From assembly GCA_024364735.1 (NCBI GenBank), contig JAGFNQ010005404.1, positions 227,067 to 291,066 on the forward strand: a stretch of 64,000 nucleotides of DNA, written 5' to 3'. Both the position numbers and the translations under genes were made by a program. A model generated the notes under the pieces. It was not told where the DNA came from, did not search any database, and was given only the letters and a program-made list of their open reading frames with translations. The DNA is from Boesenbergia rotunda. Taxonomy: Eukaryota; Streptophyta; Magnoliopsida; Zingiberales; Zingiberaceae. Of the stretch, positions 34,355 through 46,421 are shown one piece after another; the stretch's first letter is position 1, and each line of letters begins with the position of its first letter.

Positions 34355-35873
34355 GATTTATGGCAGCCCTAGTTCAAAAAGTTAAGTTAATCATAGCAAA
34401 ATAAGATTTTGGTTTCCTCCCCCTGGAAGGAATCTCCCCCTAGATTTTTCAAAAGTTCGTGTGGTTTTTGAAAATAAATTCTAAGTCTAAAACTGGATTT
34501 AATTTTACTTAGAACAGTTTTCAACAGAAACTTTAAAGACATATTTTCCACAACAATTTTCGTTGTGCACTTTGGAAAATTTTTACTTGTAGGAAAATTT
34601 AAGTTTAAATACTTTAGAAAACTTTGAGAACTTAAGTTTAAGTGCTAAGAAGGATTTTGAAAACTTAAGTTTAAATACTTAGAAGAATTTTGAAAACTTA
34701 AGTTTAAGTACTTAGAAAAATTTTGAAACCTTAAGTTTGAGTACTTAGAAAAATTTTGAAAATTTAAGTTTGAGTACTTAGAAAATTTTGAAAATTTAAG
34801 TTTAAAGTACTTAGAGAAATTTTGAAAATTTAAGTTTGAGTACTTAGAAAAATTTTGAAAAATTTAAGTTTAAAGTACTTAGAGAAATTTTAAAAATTTA
34901 CGTTTAAAGTACTTAGAGAAATTTTGAAAATTTAAGTTTGAGTACTTAGAAAAATTTTGAAAATTTAAGTTTAAAGTACTTAGAGAAATTTTGAAAATTT
35001 AAGTTTGAGTACTTAGAGAAATTTTGAAATTTTAAGTTTAAAGTACTTAGAAGAATTTTGAAAATTTAAGTTTAAAGTACTTAGAAAATTTTTGAAAATT
35101 TAAGTTTAAAGTACTTAGAAAAACTTAGTACTTTTGAAAATGAATTAAGTTCTTTTTGAATAAAGGATAGAGTTTGAAATTTTGGATTTAGAAAAAAATT
35201 TTAAAATCTCTCCATTCTTATCTCTCCCCCTTTGCCATATATCAAAAACAAAGGCAGTATAGCAGAAAAAGGATAATTAACTTGCATAAAAGCAAATAAT
35301 AAATTGCATAATTTGATGTACTGAACCAATTCAGGATTTGAACTTAACCAGATCAGTTTCAATTTTCTCTTTTAGGATCATGTCTAACCCAATTAGCTAC
35401 TTACTAACTGTTATAAATAGTAGTTTTTGCTAGGGTTAGTCCAGTTAAGTGTTCTGTTCAAGTTATATTTTCTAAACTTGACACTTAACTTGATTACTGT
35501 GTAAGTTGTATTTAGTGCCCCAATTACTGCAGATGCACTGACTTAAAGCATCTTGAATTAAGGCAAAGACCTAAGCATCTCAACCCATTCTAGGTTATCA
35601 ATCAAAAGTACCCTAAGATGCTTGTGAGATGCTGACTTCTAAATCTATAGGTGCATGCAGTTCTAGGGTTAGGGCCTAGGCTAAGTCCATTTGTGAAAAA
35701 GCCCTAGTTTTGAAGGGGGTAGTTTTTAAAATAAAACTAAGTCAAAAATTTTATTTCTTTTTAAAATTTTTTCAAAATTAAGTAAAAGCTGATTTTGAAA
35801 GCATTTTAAAAACTACTTTAAGAACTGATTTTGAAATGAGTAAAGTAGTAAGAAAACCAAGAGTAGACTTAAC
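34355..35873 (-). other. Element D 3' untranslated region with tandem repeat
   Basis: About 1.5 kb without a reading frame. 34590-35130 is a tandem array of a roughly 33-36 bp A/T-rich unit (core AAGTTTAAAGTACTTAG), about 14 diverged copies. Some SIRE elements have an envelope-like ORF at this place; none is seen here. Confidence 0.8.
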
Positions 35874-38800
35874 CTATTCTACCAAGCATAATCCTAATTG
35901 TCTTCTTAGTAAGCTGAACTCAAACTCAGGTAGGGGTTTGGTGAATATGTCAGCTAAGTTAGATTTAGAATCTACATGCTTAAGGACTATCTCACCCCTG
36001 GCTACATGATCTCTTACAAAGTAGTGTTTAACTTCTATGTGTTTAGTTCTGGAATGTTGGATTGGGTTCTTAGTTAGATTAATTGAGCTTATATTGTCAA
36101 TGAATACCTGAGTTTGGGTGTAGTTGAGCTGGAAGTCCTTAAGAGTGTGCATCATCCATAAAAGTTGTGCTACACATTCTCCTAAGGCAACATATTCAGC
36201 TTCAGTTGTGGATAGGGCTACACAGTGTTATTTTCTGCTACACCAACTTACTAGACTATTTCCTAACAGTTGGCAACTTCCACTTGTGCTCTTTCTATCT
36301 AATTTACAACCAGCATAGTCAGAATCCGAGTACCCTGACAAATCAAAGGTTGATGTCCTAGGATACCAAATCCCTACATTTAGAGTGCCCTTAGCATATC
36401 TTAGTATTCTTTTTAGGGTTGCTAAGTGCGTTTCCTTAGCACAGGTTTGGTATCTAGCGCACATCCCTACAGCAAAAAGAATATCAGGTCTGCTGTCTGT
36501 AAGGTACAGTAGACTTCCTATCATACTTCTATAGAGTTTAAGATCTACTGGTTTACCATTAGGGTCACTATCTATTTTTATATTAGTGGTCATGGGGGTA
36601 CTTATGCTTTTAGAGTTATCCATTTTAAATTTCTTTATTAACTCTTTAGCAAATTTTAATTGATGGACATAGTTTCCATCCCTAGTTTGTTTAATTTGTA
36701 ATCCTAGAAAAAAATTGAGCTCACCAACTAAGCTCATTTCAAATTAATTTTCCATTATTTTAACAAATTCTTTTAGAAAGTTTGAGTTGGTGGACCCAAA
36801 GATTATATCAACTACGTAGATTTGGGCAATAAATATATCTTTTCCTAAGGTCTTAATAAATAGGGTTGAGTTAATTTGACCTTGTTTAAATTCTTTAGAA
36901 GTTAGGTAGGTTGACAGACGTTCATACCAGGCCCTAGGAGCTTGTTTTAGTCCATAAAGTGGTTTAGTAAGTTTGTAAACATGGTCAGGTCTTTCTAAGT
37001 CTTCAGACCCAGGGGTTGTCCTACATAAACTTCTTCTTTAATGAATCCATTTAGGAAGGCTGACTTTACATCCATTTGATATAGCTTAAATCCTTTATGG
37101 GATGCAAAGGCTAATAACATCCTAATGGACTCAAGTCTAGCTACTGGGGCATATGTTTCATCGTAATCTAACCCTTCTACTTGGCTGAATCCCTTCGCTA
37201 CTAAGCAGGCTTTATTTCTGACTATTTCTCCTTGATCATTTAGCTTATTCCTAAAAACCCACTTAGTGTCAATGATGGATTTGCCTTCAGGTTTAGGTAC
37301 TAGTTCCCAGACATGATTCCTCTCAAATTGGGCTAATTCTTCTTGCATAGCTATGATCCAATCAGGATCAGGTAGGGCTTCATCTATAGTCTTAGGTTCT
37401 ATTTTTGAAATCATTGCTATTTGACTAAGTTTCTATAGGAAGATCTAGTCCTGACTCATAGAGTTGGATCACCCACAATTTGATCGGTTGGGTGACTAAG
37501 TCTGGGTTTCTTGGTTTTTCTAGAACTTGGTTCAGCCTCAGGTCCGACTGGTCGGTTTGGTTCACTATTTGATTCAACTCTTTGAGCTGGTTCAATTATT
37601 GGTTCAATAATTGGTTCATTTGACTCGCTAGTTGGTTCAATAGTTAGTTCGTTTATGGGTTCAATTAAGGATTCACCAACTTGTTGATTATCTTCTTGAT
37701 CAGTGTTTGATGAAGTTAGATTTGGATTTGAGTTAATTTCTTCATCAAATATTAGGTTGGTTGTTTCTTCGATTTTCTTGGTTTGATTGTTGTAAACCCT
37801 ATAGGCTCTACTTGTTGTTGAATATCCTAGGAAGATGCCTGGGGTCGACTTAGACTGGAATTTTCCTTAGTAGTCTTTGGTGTTTAGGATATGGACTTTG
37901 CATCCAAAGACCCTTAGGTAGTGTAGATTTGGAAGTCTATGGTAATATAGTTCATAGGGTGTTTTGTTGTGTCGCTTGTTAATCAGGACCCTATTTTGGA
38001 TGTAGCAAGTCGTACTAATTGCTTCTGCCCAATATTGGTTGGCTAAGTTAAATTCATTGAGCATAGCCCTAGCGACTTCCTGTAGAGTTCTATTTTTTTT
38101 CGACTATCCCATTTTGTTGGGGGGTTCTAGGACACGAAAATTCATGTATGTACCCATTTATCTTACAGAATTCCTCGAACCGTTGATTTTCAAATTCTCC
38201 CCCGTGGTCACTCCTAAGTCTTTTGATTTTAGTATCGTTTTGATTTTCAATTAACTTACAGAATTCATTAAATAGGTTTAGGGTTTCATCTTTGGTCTTT
38301 AGAAACCTAACCCAGGTAAACCTTGAGTAATCATCAACTATTACTAAGCAGTACCGGTTTCCGCTTAGTGACATGGCTCCATGTGAATCAAATAGGTCAA
38401 GGTACAGAAGCTCAAGTGTGGTTTGAGTTAGATCAGATTGAATTAGTTTGTGATTAGATCTGGTTTGTTTACCTTGATTGCATAATTCACATATTAAGTT
38501 TTCATGATTTTTAATTTTGGGAATACCTTTAATTAGGCCAAGTTGGGTGATTTTTGAAATAATTCTTAGGTTAGTGTGACCTAGTCTCCTATGCCAGACG
38601 TTTGATTGTTCTAACTGAGTTAACATGCATTTAGGTACTAGGGGAAGGTTTATAGTGTAAACATTATTTTTCCTAGTGCCCTTAAGCATGATTTCTGAGT
38701 CTTGCAAGTTTCTAATCAGACAGTTAGAATTGTTGAAGGTAACTATATAACCAGAATCACATAACTGACTTATGCTAAGTAGGTTAAATTTGAAATTTTC

Positions 38801-38986
38801 AACCAAAAGGACTTTCTTAATAACAAAGTCAGATTTAAGTTCAATATTACCTGACCCAATTACCTTGAGTGTAGCATTGTTGCCAAATGCCACTGAGCCT
38901 AGGTTCTTGAACTTGAATTTGGTGAACTTCAATTTGTCTCCAGTCATGTGTCTGGAGTAACCGCTATCCAACATCCATTGGTCCAA
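35874..38986 (-). pseudogene. Element D pol: PR, IN, RT, RNase H, broken
   Basis: From 38986: protease (MLDSGYSRHM), integrase finger (WHRRLGH, then CELCNQGK), core (DDYSRFTW, RSDHGGEF, NGIVEKK), a frame change near 38090, and a stop near 37867. RT starts about 37414 (WVFRNK, YQMDVKSAFLNG), changes frame near 36995, and has YVVD at 36818-36807 where copia RT needs YVDD, so a catalytic Asp is lost. A stop lies near 36741. RNase H covers 36737-35874 (GYSDSDYAG, a stop at 36225-36227, TEAEYVALGE, NLADIFTKPLPE). Confidence 0.9.
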
Positions 38987-40311
38987 ATCTTTATGTTCCT
39001 ACACATAAAGAGTTTGTTGATTTGGATCCAATTAGAGTCAGGAATAGCCTAAATTGATTTTCACAGTCTAGTCTGTCTCACCCAAATCTAGGGTTATCAA
39101 TCACGTTAGCCTTACAGGTTTTATGAGACAGGTTTTGGTAGGTAAGGTTATTTTGAAAATTTATGATTTATTTGAAAAACTTGAATTAAATTTGAAAACA
39201 ATTAAATTTATTTTGAAAAGAATGTTTGAATCTATAACTAACTGAAAATTTGTGTTAGATTCGAATTTTACAAAGAATAATTTGAATTTGAATTTCAAAA
39301 ATTGGCTTCCAGGTCTTGGCGAGGCACTAGGCCTTCTTTGGCCGTAGCCTTATTGGATCATCAACCCTTTCCTTGACAAAGCCTTTCAGTGAACTTTTAT
39401 TTTCAAAATTAATCTTTGAAAAATTCTAGTCTAACTAGTTTGGGTCTTGGATCGGTAGCTTCGACTAGTTTCACCAGTCTAAAGAGACCAAGTAGAGAAT
39501 ACTTGACCTTATTAGAATTGGTTTCCCTAACGTACTATCATCTCACCTCCACCCAATACTATGTTGTCAAATTTCAGTTAAGTTAGTTCAGTCCTTAAAC
39601 TAACCATTCCTAAATCTAAGCATGGTAAATTGCGGGAATTAAGTAAACAATCAAACAAGCAAATTTAAAGCAACAATTTTATCTAACAATAAATATTGTT
39701 TTCAATTTGGCTCCCCCTGGACTAAAGCCACGATAATGGTTTGGCAAGATGTGAATCTTGTCCTTGGGGATCCAATATTGATTTGATCCAGTTTATTTGT
39801 TCAGGCATAGTTTGGGTACCCATGCCTGAATTTTAGGTCTGGACTGGTTCAGTACAGCAAAGTAGGATCTTTGTCTAGATTTGGTTCTATAGCCTAGTCC
39901 GGATCGATTTAGAACCGATTTCTGTTTTCCAAGAATCACGTCAAGACCCTTGGAACCAGAAGTGAATCGTTCTAAGGCAGCTCTAAGATCCTTGACTTGA
40001 GTTTTCAGGGAGGAGTTCTCTTTCTCAAGTTTTTCAACTTGAGTAGAGGTTCCTTCTTGAACCTTCTCAGTTAAGGGTCTAGAGTCAGCTCCCTCTTTCA
40101 GGAGTTTTACTTCCTGTCGAAGGGATTCGACTCAGAGTTTAGCTTTCGCCAAATCTCGAGAAAGATAAGAAATTAACTCATTTAACTAACTTCTAGTAAA
40201 ACCACTTACCTTGATTTCGCCGTCCTCTGAAAATATCTGTCTGTCATCGTCCTGTTCTGATTCTGACTCGGTCTCGATTTCTTCTGAGGCGGTTAGTGCG
40301 AGTAGGTTCGA
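38987..40311 (-). pseudogene. Element D gag extension (coiled coil) and gag-pol linker
   Basis: After the stop at 40312 the same frame continues with an acidic stretch, stops near 40196 and 40136, then a charged, leucine-spaced segment (VEKLEKENSSLKTQVKDLRA) at about 40050-39970 and the motif WVPKL near 39820. Element A has the same order. The part at 39000-39700 is A/T-rich with no clear frame. A gag-pol fusion with a long linker is my reading. Confidence 0.65.
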
Positions 40312-41331
40312 CTATGGGACCTCTTCTTCTTCTTCAGAGGAGGACTCGTTCCACGTTGCTTGAAGTGCCTTTTTCCTTCTATTCTTCTTGGTCTCCTTTA
40401 GGTTCGGACACTCCGTCTTGTAGTGACCCTTCTTCTTGCACTCGTAGCAGGTCACGTTAGGCTTGTTCTTTTCATTAGCGGGCTCAGCTGGTTCATCCTT
40501 TCTTCGGCTGGCTCTCCGTCTGTTGGTTTGGTTCTTCAATTCCTTGTAGTAGTTTCGGGCCAGTCGGACCAGCTTAGGTCGATCTCCTTCTTCGTCTTCT
40601 GAGTCTGAGTTTGAGTTAGACTCGGGTTCAGGTTGAGGCTTCTTCTTGGTTGTCCTTCCAGTTTTACCTGCAACAAAGGCAATACCTTTCTCGGCCAGAT
40701 TGCAGTTAGTCTGTTCATGTAATTCTAATTCAGAGAATAATTCATCTAATTTAATTTTTGAAAGGTCCCTTGAAACCTTGTATGCATCTACCATAGATGC
40801 CCACAAGGTGTTTCTCGGGAAAGCATTTAAAGCGTACCTTATTAGGTCACGGTTTTCTACCTTGTGACCGATGGTGTGTAGTCTGTTCATTAATTCCTGA
40901 ATTCGGGCGTGGAGTTGAGCTGTTGTTTCATTGTCGTTCATCTTGATCGTGTACAACTTGTTCAGGAGAAGATCTCTCTTGCTGATCCGAGTGTCTGAAG
41001 TTCTTTCGTGCAGCTCGATCAGTTTCCCCCACAGCTCCTTGGCACTGTTGAATGGACCGACCCGGTTCAGCTCCTCTTTTGTTAAGCCGCATTGGAGGGT
41101 CTGGGTCGCCTTTGCATCAGCTTCAATCTTCCGTTTCAGAGCGGTATCCCACTCTGTGTAGGTCTGAGGTACTCCTTCAGCATTCTTTGGAATCTCCAGT
41201 CCGGACTGGATGATTATCCACATGTCCACTTGAGTTTTCAGGTGGACCTCCATTCTGCTCTTCCAATAGGAGAAGTCTTCCCCACTGAAGAGAGGTGGTC
41301 TTGCGGTGCTGAAGCCTTCTTGCATGGCCAT
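40312..41331 (-). CDS. Element D Gag
   Basis: 339 codons. I choose the ATG at 41331 (MAMQEGFSTARPPLFSGEDF) because that is where Gag similarity begins; the open frame extends 43 codons upstream into leader sequence. It contains the SIRE-type Gag core (WKSRMEVHLKTQ; RDLLLNKLYTIKM), a CCHC knuckle CYECKKKGHYKTEC at about residues 295-308, and an acidic tail. Gag forms the particle and binds RNA. The frame is open to the TAG at 40312, which cuts it from the coiled-coil extension. Confidence 0.85.
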   Translation of the reverse strand: MAMQEGFSTARPPLFSGEDFSYWKSRMEVHLKTQVDMWIIIQSGLEIPKNAEGVPQTYTEWDTALKRKIEADAKATQTLQCGLTKEELNRVGPFNSAKELWGKLIELHERTSDTRISKRDLLLNKLYTIKMNDNETTAQLHARIQELMNRLHTIGHKVENRDLIRYALNAFPRNTLWASMVDAYKVSRDLSKIKLDELFSELELHEQTNCNLAEKGIAFVAGKTGRTTKKKPQPEPESNSNSDSEDEEGDRPKLVRLARNYYKELKNQTNRRRASRRKDEPAEPANEKNKPNVTCYECKKKGHYKTECPNLKETKKNRRKKALQATWNESSSEEEEEVP

Positions 41332-41538
41332 TTTATCTGAAAAGTAAACGAAAAGGAAAAAGAATATCCCAAGACTTGGTCTTGGATTAGTAGTGCGGGA
41401 TAAAGAGTAATAATTATTGAGGGGTGTTGCACCAACCTCGATTAGCGAGAATAATTTCAAAAAAAATATTAAAAAAAATTTGTAAAAAAAATTTGAAAAA
41501 CTCTCAAATTAGTGATTGCACCAAATTTGAGCTTCCCC

Positions 41539-41550
41539 GCTCTGATACCA
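41539..41550 (-). promoter_or_regulatory. Primer-binding site of element D
   Basis: TGGTATCAGAGC on the minus strand, two bases from the 5' LTR. Confidence 0.9.
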
Positions 41551-41552
41551 CT

Positions 41553-42942
41553 TGTTGGATCGAGAGAAACGATGGAGGGGGGGTGAATATCGTAAAACGT
41601 TCGGATTAGAGTTAGAGAAATTACGCAGCGGAAGAAATAAACAATCAACGCGAACACAAGATCTTTTACTTGGTTCGGAGTCGCGGTCGGCTCCTACTCC
41701 AAGGCCACGGTCGTTGACCGTTTACTGCGGGCAATTCTATATGTGCGCAAAATCAGTTTACAAAATGTATTACAGAAAATGGTACAGTAAACTTAAAAGT
41801 GGTTCTTCGTTACCGACGTCCGGTGTAGATTGTATTTTCTGAGCAGAGGGACGTCGTCGGCGCTTGTATCTCGAGTCGGGAGGTTTCCGGAGCAGAGTGC
41901 GGGAGTAGATGAGCGTGAATGCGTTGGAAAACATGATTGTGCAGAGCCTTGGGGTCGAGGGCCTTTTTATAGCCCCTGGGGGCGCCCGGAACATTGGGGG
42001 CGCCCCCCCCCCATGTGTCAATTGATCCGAGTTCCTCTCGGTCAGCTCTGATCCCTTTAAACTCGGGATCAGGCCTTGACGGTGGCGCCCGGGACGCTGG
42101 GGGCGCCCGGGTTGACCGAGTCAGGCTCTTATCCGTTGGCTTCTCGCTAGCTTGCTTCGTTAGCTTGAGCTAGGGGCGCCCGGGACGCTGGGGGCGCCCG
42201 GGAGCATGGGGGCGCCCGGGAGCACGGGGGCGCCCCGCCCATGAACTATCGAAGCGTATATTTGCTAACTTCTTTTGTATTCACCTTAGGGGCGCCCGGG
42301 ACACTCCGGGCGCCCTACTCAGCTTCTGCCTCACTCCTTTGAGGCTCTCTGAGCTGCAGACACTCGTTCCTTCGGTCCTGCATCCAGGGTTAGTCCAAAA
42401 TAACATAAAGCAATAATGTGTTAGTTTTATACAGCCTTAGCTGTCTTGGTTCTGACTTTGGGTCTCCAAAATGGAGCCCTAGGTCGAACCGACGCCTACT
42501 GTTCCATCGTCGGGGAACGCGTCCTCACCTACTCCTCTCGGGAGAATTTACCTGATGCCAACCGGCTCCTTCGGTTGGACTTTTGCCCAGCAGTCCTTCG
42601 CCAGGTGCCTAGCTGTCCTTCGCCAGGTCTTCAGTACCAAGCTGTCCTTCGCCTGGTGCCTAGCAGTCCTTCGCTAGGTCTTTGTATCATGGCATTCCTT
42701 CGCCAGGTGCCCTTCGCTAGGGCTTTGTATCCTGGCATTCCTTCGCCAGGTGCCTAGCAGTCCTTCGCTAGGGCTTTGTATCTGGCATTCCTTCGCCAGG
42801 TTCCTAGCAGTCCTTCACTAGGGCTTTGTATCATGTTCCTGCACACTTGAGTAACATATTAGATAAACATTATATCTTAACTTTTGAACCCTTTTGTCAT
42901 TATCAAAACACAGGTTCGACTTGGGTGCTTTCTGCACCAACA
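41553..42942 (-). repeat. 5' LTR of element D
   Basis: 1390 bp, same ends as 32939-34340. TATA box at about 41964-41971. A few dozen substitutions and short indels separate the two LTRs by eye, several of them C/T or G/A in the GGGCGCCC array. Confidence 0.92.
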
Positions 42943-42947
42943 TAGAT

Positions 42948-43852
42948 ACCATTGCATAAAGTTCCGGTCTAATAAAGAACACCATTTAAAGTTATGTAAC
43001 AGTAATTGTTACTAAAAGTTAAATGATAACCCTTTTCATTCAAGCATGAAATAGATACAATGTTCTTTATTAACGAAGGAACAAAATAATAATTATCCAA
43101 TTCTAAGACAAGTCCAGTAGGGAGCTTTAGCAAATATGTTCCGATGGCAACAGCAGCAATCTTTGCTCCATTTCCAACTCGCAAATTCGCTTCTCCCTTG
43201 ACGAGTCTTCTTCTATTCCTTAGCCCCTGTATGTCATTACATATATGTGAGCTACACCCAGTATCAAGTACCCAGGTGTCCGAGGAAATAGAGTGACATT
43301 CAATAACGAAGATACCTGAAGAGGATGGGGCATCGGATGCCTTCTTCTTCAAGGACTCAAGATAAACCTTGCAGTTTCTTCGCCAGTGGCCCTCCTTGCC
43401 ACAGTAATGGCAAGTGCCTTTTGGTGCATTTTCAATCTTTTTGGCCTTTTTCTTCCTTCCCTTATTTTGTTCTTTGAGCTTCCTCTTAGAGCCTTTCTTT
43501 GAGGAACCAACTAACAGTACCGTCTTCTGATCCTGGTTTACAGAAGGCTCTACAGTCTTCAGCAGGTTAAGCAACTCAGGAATGGTAGTTTCCAGTTTGT
43601 TCATCCGATAGTTCATCACAAACTGTGAGTAACTCTTGGGCAAATAATGCAGAATTAAGTCAATACTTAGTTCATGATCCATTGCAAATCCGAGTGTGCC
43701 TAGTTGTTCAATGTACTCCAACATCTTCAACACAAACTGTGAAACAAAAGTGCCTTCCTGCATCTTAGAGGTGAAGAGGAGTCTGGAGACCTCAAACCTT
43801 TCGGATCTCGCCTGCTCGTCAAACAGCTCATGAAGATGGAAGACGATGGTAT
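42948..43852 (-). pseudogene. C1 gag (C-terminal part) and protease
   Basis: Minus-strand frame with Gag helices (FVLKMLEYIEQLGTLGF), a CCHC knuckle CHYCGKEGHWRRNC, and the protease site VLDTGCSSHICND with an intact DTG. It ends at 42948 where D splits it from integrase, and it starts at 43852 where solo LTR C splits gag. Confidence 0.9.
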
Positions 43853-46142
43853 TGTTAGTGATATGAGAGAAATGTCCTAAGGCAATCGCCTTATGATGTA
43901 AACATTTATATTAATAAATGATAATTCACTATTTGAGTATACATGTTTTGTGTATTTGATTGGGATCTTAAACTCATCTACTGAATGTCCGCAATACAAT
44001 TCACAGCATAAGAGAATTTATGATGGGATCACAACTGGTGATTATCTCTAATGTGCAATTGTGAAGTATTGAAAATATCCCTAGTCGATGAATTGATAAA
44101 TACGGACACTATCAATTCTGTTGAGACTAGCATGGGTTATTCTCTAATCAGCTGATTCTCACTGGCTGGTGACATTGGGATGTCCGGAGATAAACATGGA
44201 TGCTAGTTAAGGGAACTAGTTCATTGGAGTGACTAGCTGTAAGACTTCATATGGTTATCTATATAGATATGTCAATGAAGTTCTTACTGCAGCTTAAGTG
44301 CGATGTTCCTTTGACTTGCGGTGTTCAAGTCATCTTGGTCATGGAGACTTATACTTTAACATCTTAAGCAAGCATCTCCAAGGAGGTGTGGACCCAGGAT
44401 GATTGGGTATAAGCCGAAGTGCCCGAAGATGTTTGAGCAGCCTACAAAGGATTCACCACTCCTTGCGAGGAGATGTATACCCAGGCCTATCGTCGGATTT
44501 TTACTCAAAACCTCTGGCCAGAGTATATCATGTTTAGAGTGAGAGTCTCTAAAATACATGAGAGTAATTAGAAATCCAAAGGATGAGAAAGACACTACTT
44601 GGGCTAGGTGTGACGTAGTCAGCCTAGTGGGGATTGACACCATTGACTGTGTCCTAAACCAAGTGGGTATAAGGTGGTGAAGGGAATGAGGCACGATTCA
44701 TTAGAGCTGCAGAAGGGTTTCAGATAATTTCTTCTGAGGTCAAACCATTGATCTTTCGATTAATTGGGGGTCATGATGTACTACTAGGTGTCACTCATGA
44801 TCGTTCTATAATTGGTTGATTATAGACGGCCAACATAAATCGAAAGCCTATTTAGTCACACGCACTACGAGTAATCCGAGGGATTTAAAATGAGTCGAAA
44901 ATTGGATTTTTCGATCAAGAGAAATAAGTCGAATCTGAGTTAATCAGAGGCGCAATGGAAGCTAAAAATGGCTAAGTCTTTTGAAGGCTTATTGGGCGAA
45001 TTAAATGAGTTTAATTCGCGACCGGTTCGGGTTGGTTTGGCCGGCCAAAGAGGGTGCTAACCCTCCTTGTGGTGGCCGGCCATTAAAGGGAATTAAATCA
45101 ATTTATTTGGTTTAATTAATAAAATAAATCTAGTGTGATTTGTTTTATAAATTATGGATAAATAAATTTGTATAAAGAAATTTATATAAATAAATTTGTA
45201 GAAATTTATTCTTTTTATGGAGGTTAAAATAATCCATGAATTGGTTTATTTTAATTTTATAAAATCAATTAAGAATTGATTTTTCCATAATAAGAAAGTT
45301 TATAAATTTCTTATAAAATTTATTCCATAATTTAAAGAGAAGAAGAATTTGTTTTATTATAAATTAGTTATAATAAGACTCGGCTTAAACAGAATAATTA
45401 ATAAGAGAATTTATAAGATAAATTTCTTATAACTAATTCCGTTAATTCCGTTAAGAGGGAGACTTAGCAAAGGAGTTGCTACTATATAAAGGAACCAAAG
45501 GCAAGCCCTTATTCCCAATCAACTAATCAAGTTGTGAAGAGCTCTCCCTCTCTCTCTTCTCTTCTCCCTCCCCTCTCCTCCCTTAGGGCCAGCGCCCACT
45601 CTTGGAGTCTTAGGGCCGGCGCCCACTTGGAGGCTTAGGGCCGGCGCAATCTCTACCCAACCAAAGGGTGCCGTGACCTTCAAGAAGAAGGAGAACCCGA
45701 ACAAGAAGAAGAAGAAGCAGATAGCGACTCCTCTCTTCCCGGAATTTGGATTCCGCTTCTTGTTGGTTAGTTTCCTAATTCCTCTCTTGATCTTCTTTGT
45801 TGTGCCTATAGAGAATCTAGTAGTTCTCGTCGGTACAAAACTCGTGACTTTGCGAAGTCATCCTGAAGAGAACTCGGCGTGGACGCGAATAGAGGCGGAG
45901 CTTCCAAGGGACGCTACGGTTGGATCTCGTCCCTTTCTTCGAGTTACGAAAGGTATAAAGTAAATTAGTTTACTTTTCCGCAAAGTTTTATTTTATGATT
46001 ATGTCAACACACTATAAGGTTGCATGCTAGATACGAAGTTAAAATAATTTAGGAAATTATTTTATGCAAATTCTTCCGCTGCACGTAAAAATTTAAAATT
46101 TTACGAACTCGTATCCTTGTCGACATGCACCCAGTCCCAACA
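43853..46142 (+). mobile_element. Solo LTR of family C, opposite strand, inside C1 gag
   Basis: 2290 bp flanked by GGTAT (43848-43852 and 46143-46147). It starts TGTTAGTGATATGAG and ends GTCCCAACA. It is homologous to the C LTRs but clearly diverged, with its own G/C-rich segment near 45590-45660. The gag frame continues on both sides. TATA (TATATAAA) near 45483-45490. Confidence 0.93.
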
Positions 46143-46147
46143 GGTAT

Positions 46148-46421
46148 GAGCATCCATATGCTCATGCTGCTTTTGTAGCTCAGGTACCATAGCGGCCAGC
46201 ATGATGCAACTCGCAAGTTCAGAATCAGCCACATGTTTCTGATAGGCCACTAACTGGTCTGGAGTTCCATCTTCAGGAGGATGGTTGGGAAGTTGTTCTT
46301 CAAGGACATAAGCAAGCTTTTCTGCCTTGAGGACTATCCTCATGTTTTGAAGCCAGTCCATGAAGTTTAGCCCAATCAGCTTATTGGTGTCCAAAATGGA
46401 ACGCAAATTCAGAGAAAACAT
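46148..46421 (-). pseudogene. C1 gag N-terminus
   Basis: The start at 46421 reads MFSLNLRSILDTNKLIGLNF, then WLQNMRIVLKAEKLAYVLEEQ, typical of copia Gag, up to the solo LTR. It joins 43852 after removal of the insert. Confidence 0.9.

Larger units (their letters stand above)
32939..42942 (-). mobile_element. Element D: complete SIRE-type copia element
   Basis: 10,004 bp flanked by TAGAT (32934-32938 and 42943-42947). LTRs are 32939-34340 and 41553-42942. Primer site, gag, coiled-coil segment, protease, integrase, RT, RNase H and polypurine tract are all in order on the minus strand. The C1 protease/integrase frame is split exactly by it. No envelope-like ORF is seen between RNase H and the 3' LTR. 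Confidence 0.95.

Noticed and set aside
34355..35873. Envelope-like ORF expected in some SIRE elements
   Set aside because: All six frames are full of stops here and no transmembrane pattern is present.
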